Shown: positions 32,793-42,224, numbered from the stretch's first letter. The stretch is 64,000 nt of DNA from Ruminococcus sp. (GCA_017542125.1 JAFXXU010000058.1:1-64000), one strand, 5' to 3'. Notes: generated by a model from the sequence alone, not told the origin. Translations and numbers: made by a program.

Positions 32793-34724
32793 TCAGATCA
32801 TTCCGCGCTTTCTCATCTGCTTGTAGCGGTACATATTCGCATCGGCTTCGGAGAGGACTCTTTCAAGATCATCCGTGTCGCCTGGCTCGCTGAGAGAGAA
32901 GCCTATGCTGGCAAGTATGGGATAGGGCTTCTTGTCGGCGCAGGTCAGGGTCTCCAGCACATCGTTGAAATGCTTGATGGTCTCGGCTTCGTCAAAGTCA
33001 TCGTAATTGCCGATGCCTATGATGAAGAACTCATCGCCGCCCGCACGGACGCAGATCTCATCGTCCCGGGAGATAGCCTTGGCAGCCTCGCCTACCTTGA
33101 TGATGCCGTGGTCACCCTCGGAGTGCCCGAAGGTATCGTTGATGAATTTCAGGCCGTCCATATCTATCACGCAGACCCGCAGCTTGTCGGCAGGAGAGGC
33201 TTTCTTTTTCAGCACCTCATACCGGAGTGTCATACCTCTGCGGTTGTAGAGCCCCGTCATCTTGTCGTGGATGGAGAGCTCCGCGAAGCGGTGCTTGGCT
33301 CTTGCCATTTCCAGGGCGTTGCAGACGTATCTCAGCCAGTTGCGGTAAACGATATTGAACTTGCTGTAATCGCAAAGCTCCCTTTGCAGCACAGCATAGC
33401 CGAAGCAGTTGTTCTCGAAATGAACAGAGGAGAAGTAGAAAGCATAGGGCTTGCCCTTATCCTCAAACAAACCGGGGAGCATATCGGCAGTGTCGAATTC
33501 CATACTGTTCTCGTTGTCAAAGGCAGAGGTGTCGTTGCCGGAGCGGTTGAGCACCAGCCTCATCTTATCCGGGAAGCCGATATAGCTGTCGGCGTCGCCG
33601 TCCAGCCAGTTCTCTCTCATACAGAGGGAGAATTTAACATAGGGCGCCAGGATATAAGTGGTGTGGAAAATGTTCTCGATGCAGTGGAGGGGAGTCTGTG
33701 AGCCCGTAAGCCTTTCAAAGACGTAATTCTCCATCAGCAGACCTATGTCAACGCTGTCATAGACATTTCCGCTGTTGTAGTTGTGCTCGGTGCGGTAGAT
33801 CATTGAGTTGATAACTTCTATGGTGGCGTTGATATCGAAATGGCAGCCGCAGCTCTTGCCGATATGCAGCAGCCTGTTGTGATCGGAGCGGTAGGGGATT
33901 ATCTCTCTGTCCGGTTCGATCCTTCTTACCAGCGAATCAACGGCATCGGCTGCGCACTCAGCAAAGTTTGATTCGATGGAGGTAACAGAGATGCGGTTCA
34001 GCAACCCCTGCTCGGTAGTGTCAAAGCCCGCAACGATGATATCCTCCGGCACCCTGATGCCCAGCTTCGTGAGCTTCTCAATAACGCCCAGAGCCATATG
34101 GTCGCTGGCAGCGATGACCGCATCGGGACGGGTGATCCTGCCCTCGGCAATATCGACAGCCAGCTTTTCGCCGCTGGTGTACCAGAAATCACCGTAGACG
34201 GCATACTCATCAGGGGTCTCGATACCGTGGAGGAGCAGCTCGTCCTTGAAGACGCGCAAACGCTCCTCTGCCTCGTGATTGCCCTTGAAGCCGGTGAGTA
34301 TGCAGACCTTTTTGCAGCTGTGGACCTCCACAACGTGTCGGCAGATAGTCCTGAGTACCTCATCGTTGGAATTCTCGATAGAGGGGAGCCCAGCCAGTGA
34401 GGGCCCTATGCAGACGGCGGGCAGATCCTTAAGTGCTGCCGCTTTGGCGCAGAGAGACTCGGCAAGAGAGCCGTCTGAGTTTTCGGTAAGGGCGACGTTG
34501 TCGAATAAGATACCGTCGAACTTGGAAAAATCCACAAGCTGATAGATATTCATCTCACCGATGGCAATATTCCTGAAATGGAAATCGAAATCGGTCATGG
34601 AAGCGAATACTGCGACATTATAGCCGTATTTTTCACACTGCCTGAACACGCCCTCGCCGATATGCCTGCCGTGAGTTTTTTCGGGGATGTTGGTCAGAAG
34701 GGCTATGGTCTTGCGTCTGCTCAT
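32793..34724 (-). CDS. Cytoplasmic LacI/periplasmic-binding-like sensor fused to GGDEF
   Basis: A 643-residue protein without membrane helices or signal peptide. GGAGG lies 8 bases before the ATG at 34724. Residues about 5-280 form a periplasmic-binding-protein fold as in LacI-type repressors (AVIAASDHMALGVIEKLTKL, VPEDIIVAGFDTTEQGLLN), but no DNA-binding helix-turn-helix precedes it. A middle region of about 180 residues is unassigned. Residues about 480-643 are a GGDEF domain with RAGGDEFFII and DMDGLKFINDTFGHSEGD. It probably adjusts cyclic di-GMP in response to a small soluble ligand, perhaps a sugar. Monocistronic. Confidence 0.85.
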   Translation of the reverse strand: MSRRKTIALLTNIPEKTHGRHIGEGVFRQCEKYGYNVAVFASMTDFDFHFRNIAIGEMNIYQLVDFSKFDGILFDNVALTENSDGSLAESLCAKAAALKDLPAVCIGPSLAGLPSIENSNDEVLRTICRHVVEVHSCKKVCILTGFKGNHEAEERLRVFKDELLLHGIETPDEYAVYGDFWYTSGEKLAVDIAEGRITRPDAVIAASDHMALGVIEKLTKLGIRVPEDIIVAGFDTTEQGLLNRISVTSIESNFAECAADAVDSLVRRIEPDREIIPYRSDHNRLLHIGKSCGCHFDINATIEVINSMIYRTEHNYNSGNVYDSVDIGLLMENYVFERLTGSQTPLHCIENIFHTTYILAPYVKFSLCMRENWLDGDADSYIGFPDKMRLVLNRSGNDTSAFDNENSMEFDTADMLPGLFEDKGKPYAFYFSSVHFENNCFGYAVLQRELCDYSKFNIVYRNWLRYVCNALEMARAKHRFAELSIHDKMTGLYNRRGMTLRYEVLKKKASPADKLRVCVIDMDGLKFINDTFGHSEGDHGIIKVGEAAKAISRDDEICVRAGGDEFFIIGIGNYDDFDEAETIKHFNDVLETLTCADKKPYPILASIGFSLSEPGDTDDLERVLSEADANMYRYKQMRKRGMI

Positions 34725-34758
34725 AATGTCGCCTCCGTTTCCATTTATTGATAAGTTT

Positions 34759-34787
34759 ATTATATCATATATGTTCCGTTTTTGCAA
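34759..34787 (-). promoter_or_regulatory. Promoter of the LacI-sensor/GGDEF gene
   Basis: On the minus strand TTGCAA (34782-34787), a 17-base spacer and TATAAT (34759-34764). Confidence 0.72.
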
Positions 34788-34871
34788 GAAAAAAGTTCCC
34801 GACAAGTAATAATTTAACAATTTGTTCTCAAAAGAAAGGCATTTGCCGGGAAATTATCTTTTCTGCTACGC

Positions 34872-34900
34872 TTGCAATTTTATTTGAATAATGTTATAAT
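34872..34900 (+). promoter_or_regulatory. Promoter giving a near-leaderless transcript
   Basis: TTGCAA (34872-34877), a 17-base spacer and TATAAT (34895-34900). Transcription should begin near 34907, only about 2-11 bases before the possible start codons at 34909 (GTG), 34915 and 34918 (ATG). No Shine-Dalgarno site fits between. Confidence 0.72.
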
Positions 34901-34914
34901 ATAAAACGGTGATC

Positions 34915-35649
34915 ATGATGACAGCTGTTTACAGGATAGCAGATAAGAATATAAGCATTGATTCTCTCTACGGCAGGGTGCACGATTACTGCCGTGATTA
35001 TCTTACTGAGGAGCCAGCGGAGCTCTCTGTCAGGATAACGGAAGAGGATATAGAATACGAGCGCAGCCGCTCCGAGCGCACCGCTGAGCTGGAGGGCAGA
35101 GCACCTCATAAGGTCTCCGACGAGTATCTGGAGGAGCTGGCGGTCTACCGCAAGATCTCGGAGCTTATGCCCTATCACGGGACGTTCCTCTTTCACGGCT
35201 CCTGCATTGCCGTTGAGGGTGAGGGATATCTCTTCACCGCCGTCTCCGGGACGGGCAAATCCACCCACGCCGCTCTCTGGCGGCAGCTGCTGGGCGATAA
35301 GACAGTTATGGTCAACGATGATAAGCCCCTTATAAAGGTCACAGACCGGGGCGCTGTTATCTACGGCACGCCCTATAACGGCAAGCACAGACTGGGCAGC
35401 AATATCTCCGTCCCGCTGAAAGCCATAGCTTTGCTGGAACGCAGCGAGGAAAACTCAATTGAAGCTGTCACGGCAGGGGAGCTCTACCCCCGGCTTATCC
35501 AGCAGATGTACCGTCCCGCCGACCCTGCTGCTCTGGCGCTCTCAATGTCGCTGATAGACAGGCTGCTCTTGCAGGTGAAGCTCTACCGCTTAAAAGTAAA
35601 TATGGATATATCCGCCGCTGAAACGGCATACAACGCTATGAAAGGATGA
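34915..35649 (+). CDS. HPr-kinase-like ATPase of a peptide-modification operon
   Basis: A 244-residue protein with the P-loop AVSGTGKSTHAALW at about residue 115 and VNDDKPLIK downstream, the pattern of HPr-kinase/phosphorylase-like proteins found with PqqD and ABC genes in RiPP clusters. The C-terminal HPr-kinase signature is not evident, so it is unlikely to act on HPr. I give 34915 as the start; 34909 and 34918 are close alternatives. The opening YRIADKNISIDSL is typical of the group, so the true start must be near here. Its role may be to phosphorylate or activate a precursor or partner, which is inference. Confidence 0.75.
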   Translation: MMTAVYRIADKNISIDSLYGRVHDYCRDYLTEEPAELSVRITEEDIEYERSRSERTAELEGRAPHKVSDEYLEELAVYRKISELMPYHGTFLFHGSCIAVEGEGYLFTAVSGTGKSTHAALWRQLLGDKTVMVNDDKPLIKVTDRGAVIYGTPYNGKHRLGSNISVPLKAIALLERSEENSIEAVTAGELYPRLIQQMYRPADPAALALSMSLIDRLLLQVKLYRLKVNMDISAAETAYNAMKG

Positions 35650-35654
35650 TAACT

Positions 35655-35915
35655 ATGAAGCTGAAAAAGGAATTCATCGTACACGAGGCTCAGGACGAGA
35701 CTATGCTGGTGGCCACCGGCAAGGCTAAGTTCTCCGGGCTCGTAAAGGGCAACAAGATGCTGGGCAAGGTGCTTGAGCTGCTCAAGAACGACACCACCGA
35801 GGCCGAGGTAGTCGCCAAGCTACGCGCAGAGTACGAAGCCCCTGAGGGCAAGATAGAGGCTGACGTTCACAAGGTCGTTACCGAGCTGAAAAAGATAGGT
35901 GCGATAGATGGCTGA
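35655..35915 (+). CDS. PqqD-like peptide-recognition protein
   Basis: An 86-residue protein started at the ATG at 35655, with AAAGGA 9 bases upstream; an earlier ATG at 35646 overlaps the preceding stop but sits on the ribosome site. It fits the PqqD/RRE fold: an N-terminal beta hairpin (EFIVHEAQDETMLVATG) and a helical C-terminal half ending in VVTELKKIGAIDG. Such proteins bind leader peptides and hand them to modifying enzymes. It overlaps the next gene by 8 bases. Confidence 0.75.
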   Translation: MKLKKEFIVHEAQDETMLVATGKAKFSGLVKGNKMLGKVLELLKNDTTEAEVVAKLRAEYEAPEGKIEADVHKVVTELKKIGAIDG

Positions 35916-36360
35916 GGTCACGAACTTTGAAGAATACCTCAAAGAGAACGGCACCCTGACCTATTCCAATGTGGGTACAAGCATGATGCCCCTGCTGCGT
36001 CAGCACCGGGACCTTTTCACGGTCAAGTGCAAGGGCAGGGAGCGCTGCAAGGTCGGGGATGTTGTGCTTTATACCCGCCCCCCTGACAGATATGTGCTGC
36101 ACAGGGTGGTTGAGGTGCGCCCGAAGGACTATGTTATCCTGGGGGACAACTGCGCCGCCAAGGAATACGGCATCACCGAGGACAGGATACTGGGTATTAT
36201 GATCTCCTATGTCCGCAAGGGCAGGGAGCACAGCATAAATGACCGCAGCTACCGCCTCTATTCCTGGTATATAATGCACACCATACCGGTGAGGCTCTTC
36301 TTCAAGAGGATAAACCTCAGGCTCAGACGATTTGCGAAGAAACTGATATATGGAAAATAA
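35908..36360 (+). CDS. S24/S26-family (signal-peptidase-like) protein
   Basis: A 150-residue protein with a catalytic-Ser segment VGTSMMPLLRQHRDLF near residue 25 and a His in DRYVLHRVVEVRP, again a Ser-His pattern; VILGDNCAAKEYG is the S26 box. There is no N-terminal membrane helix, only a hydrophobic stretch near 112-122. Such small soluble S24/S26 proteins occur with PqqD, HPr-kinase-like and ABC genes. It may remove leader peptides. It overlaps both neighbours. Confidence 0.75.
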   Translation: MAEVTNFEEYLKENGTLTYSNVGTSMMPLLRQHRDLFTVKCKGRERCKVGDVVLYTRPPDRYVLHRVVEVRPKDYVILGDNCAAKEYGITEDRILGIMISYVRKGREHSINDRSYRLYSWYIMHTIPVRLFFKRINLRLRRFAKKLIYGK

Positions 36361-38065
36361 CAATGCAGTTAAATGGCTTTTTGCCGTTCCCGGAAAGAAA
36401 AAATGGTATATAGCCGCTCTGATGCTCGTTCAGTCGCTGAACGGCGCGAGCGGTGTGCTTTATGCGCTCCTTTTGCGAAATCTGGTGGACAGCGCCTCTG
36501 CACACAACAGTACAAAATTCTGGACTAATGTTGTGCTGACGGTGATCCTTGTGGCTGCGCAGATCGCTCTGAGAGCCGTTATCCGCTGGCTGGGCGAGCT
36601 GTCGAGAGCCGAGTTTGAGAACATCTTCAAGGAGCGGTTAATGCACCGCATCCTCCGGAAGGATTTCGCCGGCGTCAACGCCGTACATTCCGGAGAGTGG
36701 CTCAACCGCCTGACCAATGATACCGTGGTGGTGGCCGGCAGCTATGTGGATATCCTGCCCGGGCTGGCGGGAATGGTCGTCAAGATGGTGAGCGCCGTCG
36801 TTATGATGATAGTCCTGGATTGGCGGTTCGCCTGCATACTCATCCCCTGCGGAGTGGTGCTCCTGCTGATGACCTACGCTTTCAGGCGCAGGCTGAAAAA
36901 GCTACACAAGAGCGTTCAGGAGACCGACGGCAAGCTCCGCATCTATATGCAGGAGCGGATCGGCAGCCTTATGATGATACGCACCTTTGCCGCCGAACAG
37001 CAGACCGAAACGGAAACCCGGGAAAAAATGCTCTCCCATAAGAGCGCCCGGATGAAAAAGATGAGGTTCTCGAACCTCTGTAATATCGGCTTCGGAATCG
37101 CTATGAACGGGATGTATCTCTTCGGAGCCATATACTGCGGCTACGGGATACTTAACGATACCATCTCCTTCGGCACGATGACGGCTATCACACAGCTGAT
37201 CTCCCAGATACAGATGCCCTTTGCCAATATCTCAGGCTATCTGCCGAGGTATTACGCTATGCTAGCAAGCGCCGAGCGCCTTATGGAGATCGAGAGCTTT
37301 GACGACGACGTCAGCGCTGATGCCATGTCCCAGGAGGAGATCACAGGCTTCTATTCCGACAGGCTCCGCAGCTTCGGTCTGAGGGATGCGGCCTTCACCT
37401 ACTATCCCAACGTTGACAGCCTGGATGCCCTCACCAAGGACGATCAGCCCGAGGTGTTCAGGGATATCAGCGTGGAGATCCGCAAGGGAGAATATGTTGC
37501 CTTTACCGGTCACAGCGGATGCGGAAAATCAACGGTGCTAAAGCTGCTGATGAGCATTTACAAGCTGGATTCCGGTGAGCGGTTCGTCACCGATATATCG
37601 GATGAGTCCGAAATTCTGGACAATAAATGGGTGAGGCTCTTTGCATACGTCCCTCAGGGCAATCAGCTGATGAGCGGCACCGTCCGCGAGGTCATAGCCT
37701 TTGCTGACAAGTCGGGGATAAACGATGAAGAACGTATCGGCAGAGCCTTGAAGATAGCCTGCGCAGACGGGTTCGTATCCGAGCTGGAGCACGGTGTCGA
37801 TACCCTGCTGGGCGAGAGGGGCACTGGCCTCTCCGAGGGGCAGATGCAGAGGATCGCCATAGCAAGAGCGGTCTATGCCGACCGTCCCATACTTATGCTG
37901 GATGAAGCCACCAGCGCCCTTGACGAAAAGACCGAGCGGCTGCTGCTGGAAAATCTCCGTGAAATGACAGACAAAACTGTGGTGATAGTAACTCACCGTC
38001 CCGCCGCCCTTGAATTCTGCGACAGGGTCCTGGAATTCAACGAGAACGGCGTCTCAGAGAAATAA
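36350..38065 (+). CDS. ABC exporter, fused permease and ATPase
   Basis: A 571-residue half-transporter with six predicted membrane helices in about 15-300 and an ATPase in about 345-565. Walker A is GHSGCGKST, the signature is LSEGQMQR, and Walker B is ILMLDEATSALDE, followed by the H-loop VTHRP. No C39 leader peptidase domain is fused, so leader removal must be done by another protein such as the S24/S26 neighbour. It overlaps the preceding gene by 11 bases and is 19 bases before the lipoprotein gene. Likely substrate: a modified peptide. Confidence 0.9.
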   Translation: MENNNAVKWLFAVPGKKKWYIAALMLVQSLNGASGVLYALLLRNLVDSASAHNSTKFWTNVVLTVILVAAQIALRAVIRWLGELSRAEFENIFKERLMHRILRKDFAGVNAVHSGEWLNRLTNDTVVVAGSYVDILPGLAGMVVKMVSAVVMMIVLDWRFACILIPCGVVLLLMTYAFRRRLKKLHKSVQETDGKLRIYMQERIGSLMMIRTFAAEQQTETETREKMLSHKSARMKKMRFSNLCNIGFGIAMNGMYLFGAIYCGYGILNDTISFGTMTAITQLISQIQMPFANISGYLPRYYAMLASAERLMEIESFDDDVSADAMSQEEITGFYSDRLRSFGLRDAAFTYYPNVDSLDALTKDDQPEVFRDISVEIRKGEYVAFTGHSGCGKSTVLKLLMSIYKLDSGERFVTDISDESEILDNKWVRLFAYVPQGNQLMSGTVREVIAFADKSGINDEERIGRALKIACADGFVSELEHGVDTLLGERGTGLSEGQMQRIAIARAVYADRPILMLDEATSALDEKTERLLLENLREMTDKTVVIVTHRPAALEFCDRVLEFNENGVSEK

Positions 38066-38084
38066 TAAGAGAATGGGGTATATT

Positions 38085-40106
38085 ATGAAAAGAAGATATC
38101 TGGCATTTCTGGCTGCGGTAACTGTGCTGATCACAGGCACCTCCTGCGGGTCCGGAGACAGCTCCTCCGATAACGGTCCCTCAGCGGCGGAGACTACGGT
38201 CTCAACTACTGCTGTTACTTCGGCACCGGCAGTTACCACCGAGGAAGTCACCGAGCCTCCGGTTCCCGAGATCCCTCCGATGGACTCTCCCTATAAGGTG
38301 CTGAATTGTATGGATGTTGAGGGCGCTCCCGCCGTCATCCTTTCCTGCGGTAACTATGTCGCCGTTCAGACCTACAGCATTGACGATAACGGTAAGACAA
38401 CGTTGAAGCTCTATGTCGCCGATGCGGTGAACGATAAGCTGCTCCGGACGGTGGATGACTGTGAGCTCATGGAGATGCCGGTGGGATTAGACCCCGAAGG
38501 CACTGTAACCACCGAGTACTTAATGGACGAAATACAGTTGCTCATAAGCTACAAGCTGGACGGCTCCCGCGTTGAGAACGATTACCCCGAAGGCCTCAGC
38601 TTTCTGAAATACGATCCCTCCGGTCAGATGTATGACCTGGGCAAGGGCATCAGCCTTATCAACTCCGACGGCAGCAGGGAAGTCATCCTGGATGATCTCC
38701 GGGCAGATGAAATAGAGTTATTTGACATTGCATCAAACAGAGCAGTTGCTGCATATTTCGCCGAGAGTTTTACGGTGGGCAAGCAGCTGATGCTGCTGGA
38801 TACTGCTTCGGGCAAAGAGATCTCTGTGCTTGAGGTCCCCTGGGATGCCCCTGTTTACAGCGTCGGCGATTATATCGTAGCCTCCTATAATCCCGATGCC
38901 GAGTTCAGCGATAAGATGTACTCAGTATTCAAAAAGGATACCGGCGAGCTTGCCGGAACATATATCAACAGGGATCAGTCGATCGATTACAATTTCTCCT
39001 CCAACGGGAACTACGGTATCGTTGCTGACAGCTCCGGTGACGAAGAAAGTCTTGCCCTGTATTATTTCAGAGTCTCCGACGGTGCTGTCGGTACCCTGCC
39101 TCTTGATGTCCCCGAGGCTGCCTGGGCCATAAGCACCGATATCACCTCTGCTGACAGATTCATCAGCGCAGTAGTCATCGGCGATCCCGAAGAGGGCGGC
39201 ACCAGGGTCAAGCTTGTAATGTCCGACCCCGAGCAGGTAAAATATGACGGCGCCCTTGAGAAGACCGACCCCTATAAGTATCCGGAGGAAAAGCATCATA
39301 AGTGCGGCGAGCAGTTCAAGGAGCTCAGAGCCGAGGCTGACAAGATCGAGGAACAGTACGGCGTTAAGATCCTCATCGGCGATGAAGTGCTGGACCTTGA
39401 AGGAACTCAGGAGGCCTATGATATCGTCTCGGATGAGGACGAATACGCCGACGAAGCTGCCATCGACGTCACAGACGGTGCTCTGATCGAGCTGGAAGAT
39501 ATGTTAGGCAGATATCCCGAAGGCTTCTTTGAACAGTTCAAGATAAACGGCAAGGGCGGGCTTTGCATAGCACTCGTTTATTCTCTCCCCAATAAGGATG
39601 CTGAGAGCTCATTCTCCGCAGGCGGTGTTACCTTTCCCTTCGGTGCCTGGGAGATCATTGCGATGCGCTCGTCCAATATCGAGCCCTATACTGCAGCAAC
39701 CATCCACCACGAGATGCTCCACGCCGTTGAGGATATCATCAACCGCAAGGTGGGAGAGATCAACGATTTCGAGTGGAATGAGCTTAACCCCGAGGATTTC
39801 ACCTACATCTTTAATTTCGACGAATACTCCAACGGTACTATAAGCAGCGATCTGACTTATGGCTCCGACGATGATCCTTACTTCTACTACACCTACAGCA
39901 AGGTAAATTCCATGGAGGACAGAGCCACCCTGATCGAAGCACTGTTCCTTGATGCGTATGCTTTCTCGGAGGACGATTCCACCTATATCGAAGACGTTAT
40001 CAGCAAATATCCCCACCTTAAAGCCAAGTATGAATACCTCGCCAAATGGGTATCTCAGCTTTTTGGCTACGTTTACTGGGAGGAAATGCTGGATATAAAG
40101 CTGTGA
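38085..40106 (+). CDS. Lipoprotein with HExxH zinc-protease-like C-terminal domain
   Basis: A 673-residue lipoprotein. The start at 38085 (MKRRYLAFLAAV) gives a clean lipobox, LITGTSC, with Cys at about 22; the upstream ribosome site is weak (GGGG). A Thr/Val/Pro linker leads to a predicted beta-propeller-like domain (about 85-410). The C-terminal part holds AATIHHEMLHAVEDI, an HExxH metal site at about 535-550, and EDRATLIEALFLDAY with a Glu that could be the third ligand. It probably cleaves proteins outside the cell, possibly the exported peptide. It is cotranscribed with the ABC exporter. No named family is recognised. Confidence 0.7.
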   Translation: MKRRYLAFLAAVTVLITGTSCGSGDSSSDNGPSAAETTVSTTAVTSAPAVTTEEVTEPPVPEIPPMDSPYKVLNCMDVEGAPAVILSCGNYVAVQTYSIDDNGKTTLKLYVADAVNDKLLRTVDDCELMEMPVGLDPEGTVTTEYLMDEIQLLISYKLDGSRVENDYPEGLSFLKYDPSGQMYDLGKGISLINSDGSREVILDDLRADEIELFDIASNRAVAAYFAESFTVGKQLMLLDTASGKEISVLEVPWDAPVYSVGDYIVASYNPDAEFSDKMYSVFKKDTGELAGTYINRDQSIDYNFSSNGNYGIVADSSGDEESLALYYFRVSDGAVGTLPLDVPEAAWAISTDITSADRFISAVVIGDPEEGGTRVKLVMSDPEQVKYDGALEKTDPYKYPEEKHHKCGEQFKELRAEADKIEEQYGVKILIGDEVLDLEGTQEAYDIVSDEDEYADEAAIDVTDGALIELEDMLGRYPEGFFEQFKINGKGGLCIALVYSLPNKDAESSFSAGGVTFPFGAWEIIAMRSSNIEPYTAATIHHEMLHAVEDIINRKVGEINDFEWNELNPEDFTYIFNFDEYSNGTISSDLTYGSDDDPYFYYTYSKVNSMEDRATLIEALFLDAYAFSEDDSTYIEDVISKYPHLKAKYEYLAKWVSQLFGYVYWEEMLDIKL

Positions 40107-40151
40107 CAGAGATGATCCGCATTTGCATAGTTTTCAAAGGAGCTCTTTTGA

Positions 40152-42224
40152 ATGAAACTGTTTGATATCCTGCTCAGACCCCTCGGAAAGTCCCAAAAGG
40201 CGGGACTGATATCAGGAACGGTCATGCTGCTTCTGTTTATCCCCGCTGCAGTATATATGTGTACTGCTTTCGAGGTGCCTCTTGCAGCGATGATAGCCTT
40301 GCTGGTATGCCTGAGCGCCGGGTTTTACAGGATGAAGCTTTATATGTCCTTTATTCAGCTGCCCGTGATATGGCATATCATATCAGGCTTGATATCGGCT
40401 TTTGCCTTTTCGGTCATACTGCGTTATGCCGACGCCGGCAGCTCCGAGCAGATATATCTGTCTGTTTCGGTGGGTATGTTCGCCCTGTTTGTTCTTGAGA
40501 TCATCCTTTCGCTGATCCTCAAAGCAGTATCGGGTGAGCCAAATTGGGGCAAGTTCCCGAAAGCGCTGGCTGCCTTTCTGCCCCTGCTTTTCACCTGGAT
40601 AGTTTTCATCCCATCTGAAACGTATTTCATCAACAAGCGGGAGTTCTTGTTCGTTTACTTCGATTTTGCACCACACATCTTCATCAAGATGACTGTCTTC
40701 GTTTTGCTTGCGGCAACAGCCGCCTGTACGCTCGGCGATAAACCGTTCCGTTTCCTTACGGGCATCACAGTGGGCCTTACGCTCTGCGTCTATGGTCAGT
40801 ATGTGTTTATGAACGGCGCTCTGCCCACATTTGCAGGAGATAAAGCCGATTGGGATTCCATGGGTGCAAGTATCGCAGTCAATGCTGTCGTCTGGTGCGT
40901 GCTTTTGCTGCTGCCGATAGTCTATATCCTGGTCTCCGACCGGGCAAAACCCCTTGCAGCATCCCCGGCCGGCAGGAACATCCACCTGTTCGTGAGCTCT
41001 TTTATCGGCGGAGTGCAGCTCATTACGCTGGCCGTACTCATTCTGACCTCCGAGCACAGCCTTTTCAACCACGAGACCTATATGCTTGACAGCACCGAGC
41101 AGTTCGTCGTTTCAGGAAAAAAGAACATAATCACGATCATCCTCGATGCCTCCGACAGACATTACTTTGATGATGAAATGGAAAGGAATCCCGAAAAGTT
41201 CGAGTTCCTGAAGGACTTCACATATTACACCAATGCCTGTATGATGTACGATTCAACATTCTTATCCATTCCGCAGATGCTCAGCGGAGCAGAGGAGCTG
41301 CCTGAAACGACCATAGAGGATTGGCTGGACAGCACCTGGAAGTCAGAGCGCTGCGAAAGCTTCTATACGAGACTCCACGAGGCAAATTACAAGGTCAATG
41401 TATTCGGAGATTTCTGCTTTTATAACGATCCCTTCAGTGGCAAGATCGACAACTGTGTCTATGCCCATGAGGAGGATGTAACTATCGACAGAAGTTCTCT
41501 TTATCAGTATATGGATCAGCTGACTGAGTACCGCGCCGCGCCCTTGGCGCTGAAGAGGTTCTTAGAACCGAATTCCACTCTTAATGCTGCATCGGCACAG
41601 TTCAAAAACAGGTGCCTCTACAATAACGTCGAATTTCTCTCGGAGCTTGATCTTAAGACCTCGGATTCCGATAAGAATTATTTTATAGTAGAACACGTTA
41701 ACGGCACACACCTGATCGGCGGAAGAACACAGGATTGTGTGGATCAGAGTATGGATATCCTGACGGAGTATATCGGGCAGCTCAAAGCCCTGGGGCTCTA
41801 TGATGATTCTGTGATCATTATAACCGGCGACCACGGCGCTCATTCTAAGCCTGATAATTTCCCCATATTCTATATCAAGACTCCCGGCGCAGAGCACGAC
41901 TCGATGCAGTATTCCGATGCTCCGATACATCACCTGGATTATCTCGCCACTTGCATTGATGCCGCAGATCTTGAAAAGGACACCGACGGTGACTTGTTCG
42001 GGCGTTCGATCTTTGATATCGGCGAGGATGAACAGCGAGAGCGGCTGGTGTTCCAGCGCTACGGCTTTGAGTACACAGGTACCATCGACTTCAAGAAATG
42101 TACCAGCCAGAGTCATTCGGGCGCAGCCTACGGCTACTATTTTACAGGCGACCGCGAGGATCTTGTCCGCAGGGAATCGGAAGGCCCGCCGGATATCCTT
42201 ATCGAGCTTGACAGCGGGTACTGA
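40152..42224 (+). CDS. Membrane-bound sulfatase/LTA-synthase-fold protein
   Basis: A 690-residue protein. AAAGGAG lies 10 bases upstream of the ATG. About seven hydrophobic helices span residues 15-300. An extracellular alkaline-phosphatase-superfamily domain follows (about 320-640), with IILDASDRHYFDD (metal Asp), NACMMYDSTFLSIPQML where the catalytic Thr is expected, and IITGDHGAHSKP. The family includes lipoteichoic acid synthases and phosphoethanolamine or phosphoglycerol transferases; helix number is above the five of LtaS. It probably modifies a surface polymer. It is 45 bases after the lipoprotein gene and last in the operon. Confidence 0.78.
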   Translation: MKLFDILLRPLGKSQKAGLISGTVMLLLFIPAAVYMCTAFEVPLAAMIALLVCLSAGFYRMKLYMSFIQLPVIWHIISGLISAFAFSVILRYADAGSSEQIYLSVSVGMFALFVLEIILSLILKAVSGEPNWGKFPKALAAFLPLLFTWIVFIPSETYFINKREFLFVYFDFAPHIFIKMTVFVLLAATAACTLGDKPFRFLTGITVGLTLCVYGQYVFMNGALPTFAGDKADWDSMGASIAVNAVVWCVLLLLPIVYILVSDRAKPLAASPAGRNIHLFVSSFIGGVQLITLAVLILTSEHSLFNHETYMLDSTEQFVVSGKKNIITIILDASDRHYFDDEMERNPEKFEFLKDFTYYTNACMMYDSTFLSIPQMLSGAEELPETTIEDWLDSTWKSERCESFYTRLHEANYKVNVFGDFCFYNDPFSGKIDNCVYAHEEDVTIDRSSLYQYMDQLTEYRAAPLALKRFLEPNSTLNAASAQFKNRCLYNNVEFLSELDLKTSDSDKNYFIVEHVNGTHLIGGRTQDCVDQSMDILTEYIGQLKALGLYDDSVIIITGDHGAHSKPDNFPIFYIKTPGAEHDSMQYSDAPIHHLDYLATCIDAADLEKDTDGDLFGRSIFDIGEDEQRERLVFQRYGFEYTGTIDFKKCTSQSHSGAAYGYYFTGDREDLVRRESEGPPDILIELDSGY

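Noticed and set aside
32691..33701. A 336-codon plus-strand frame
   Set aside because: It lies opposite the GGDEF and sensor parts of the gene at 32793-34724 and has no ribosome site or domain.
34909..35649. True HPr kinase/phosphorylase (hprK)
   Set aside because: Only the P-loop region is similar; the family's C-terminal signature and typical length of about 310 residues are missing, and the neighbours are PqqD and ABC genes.
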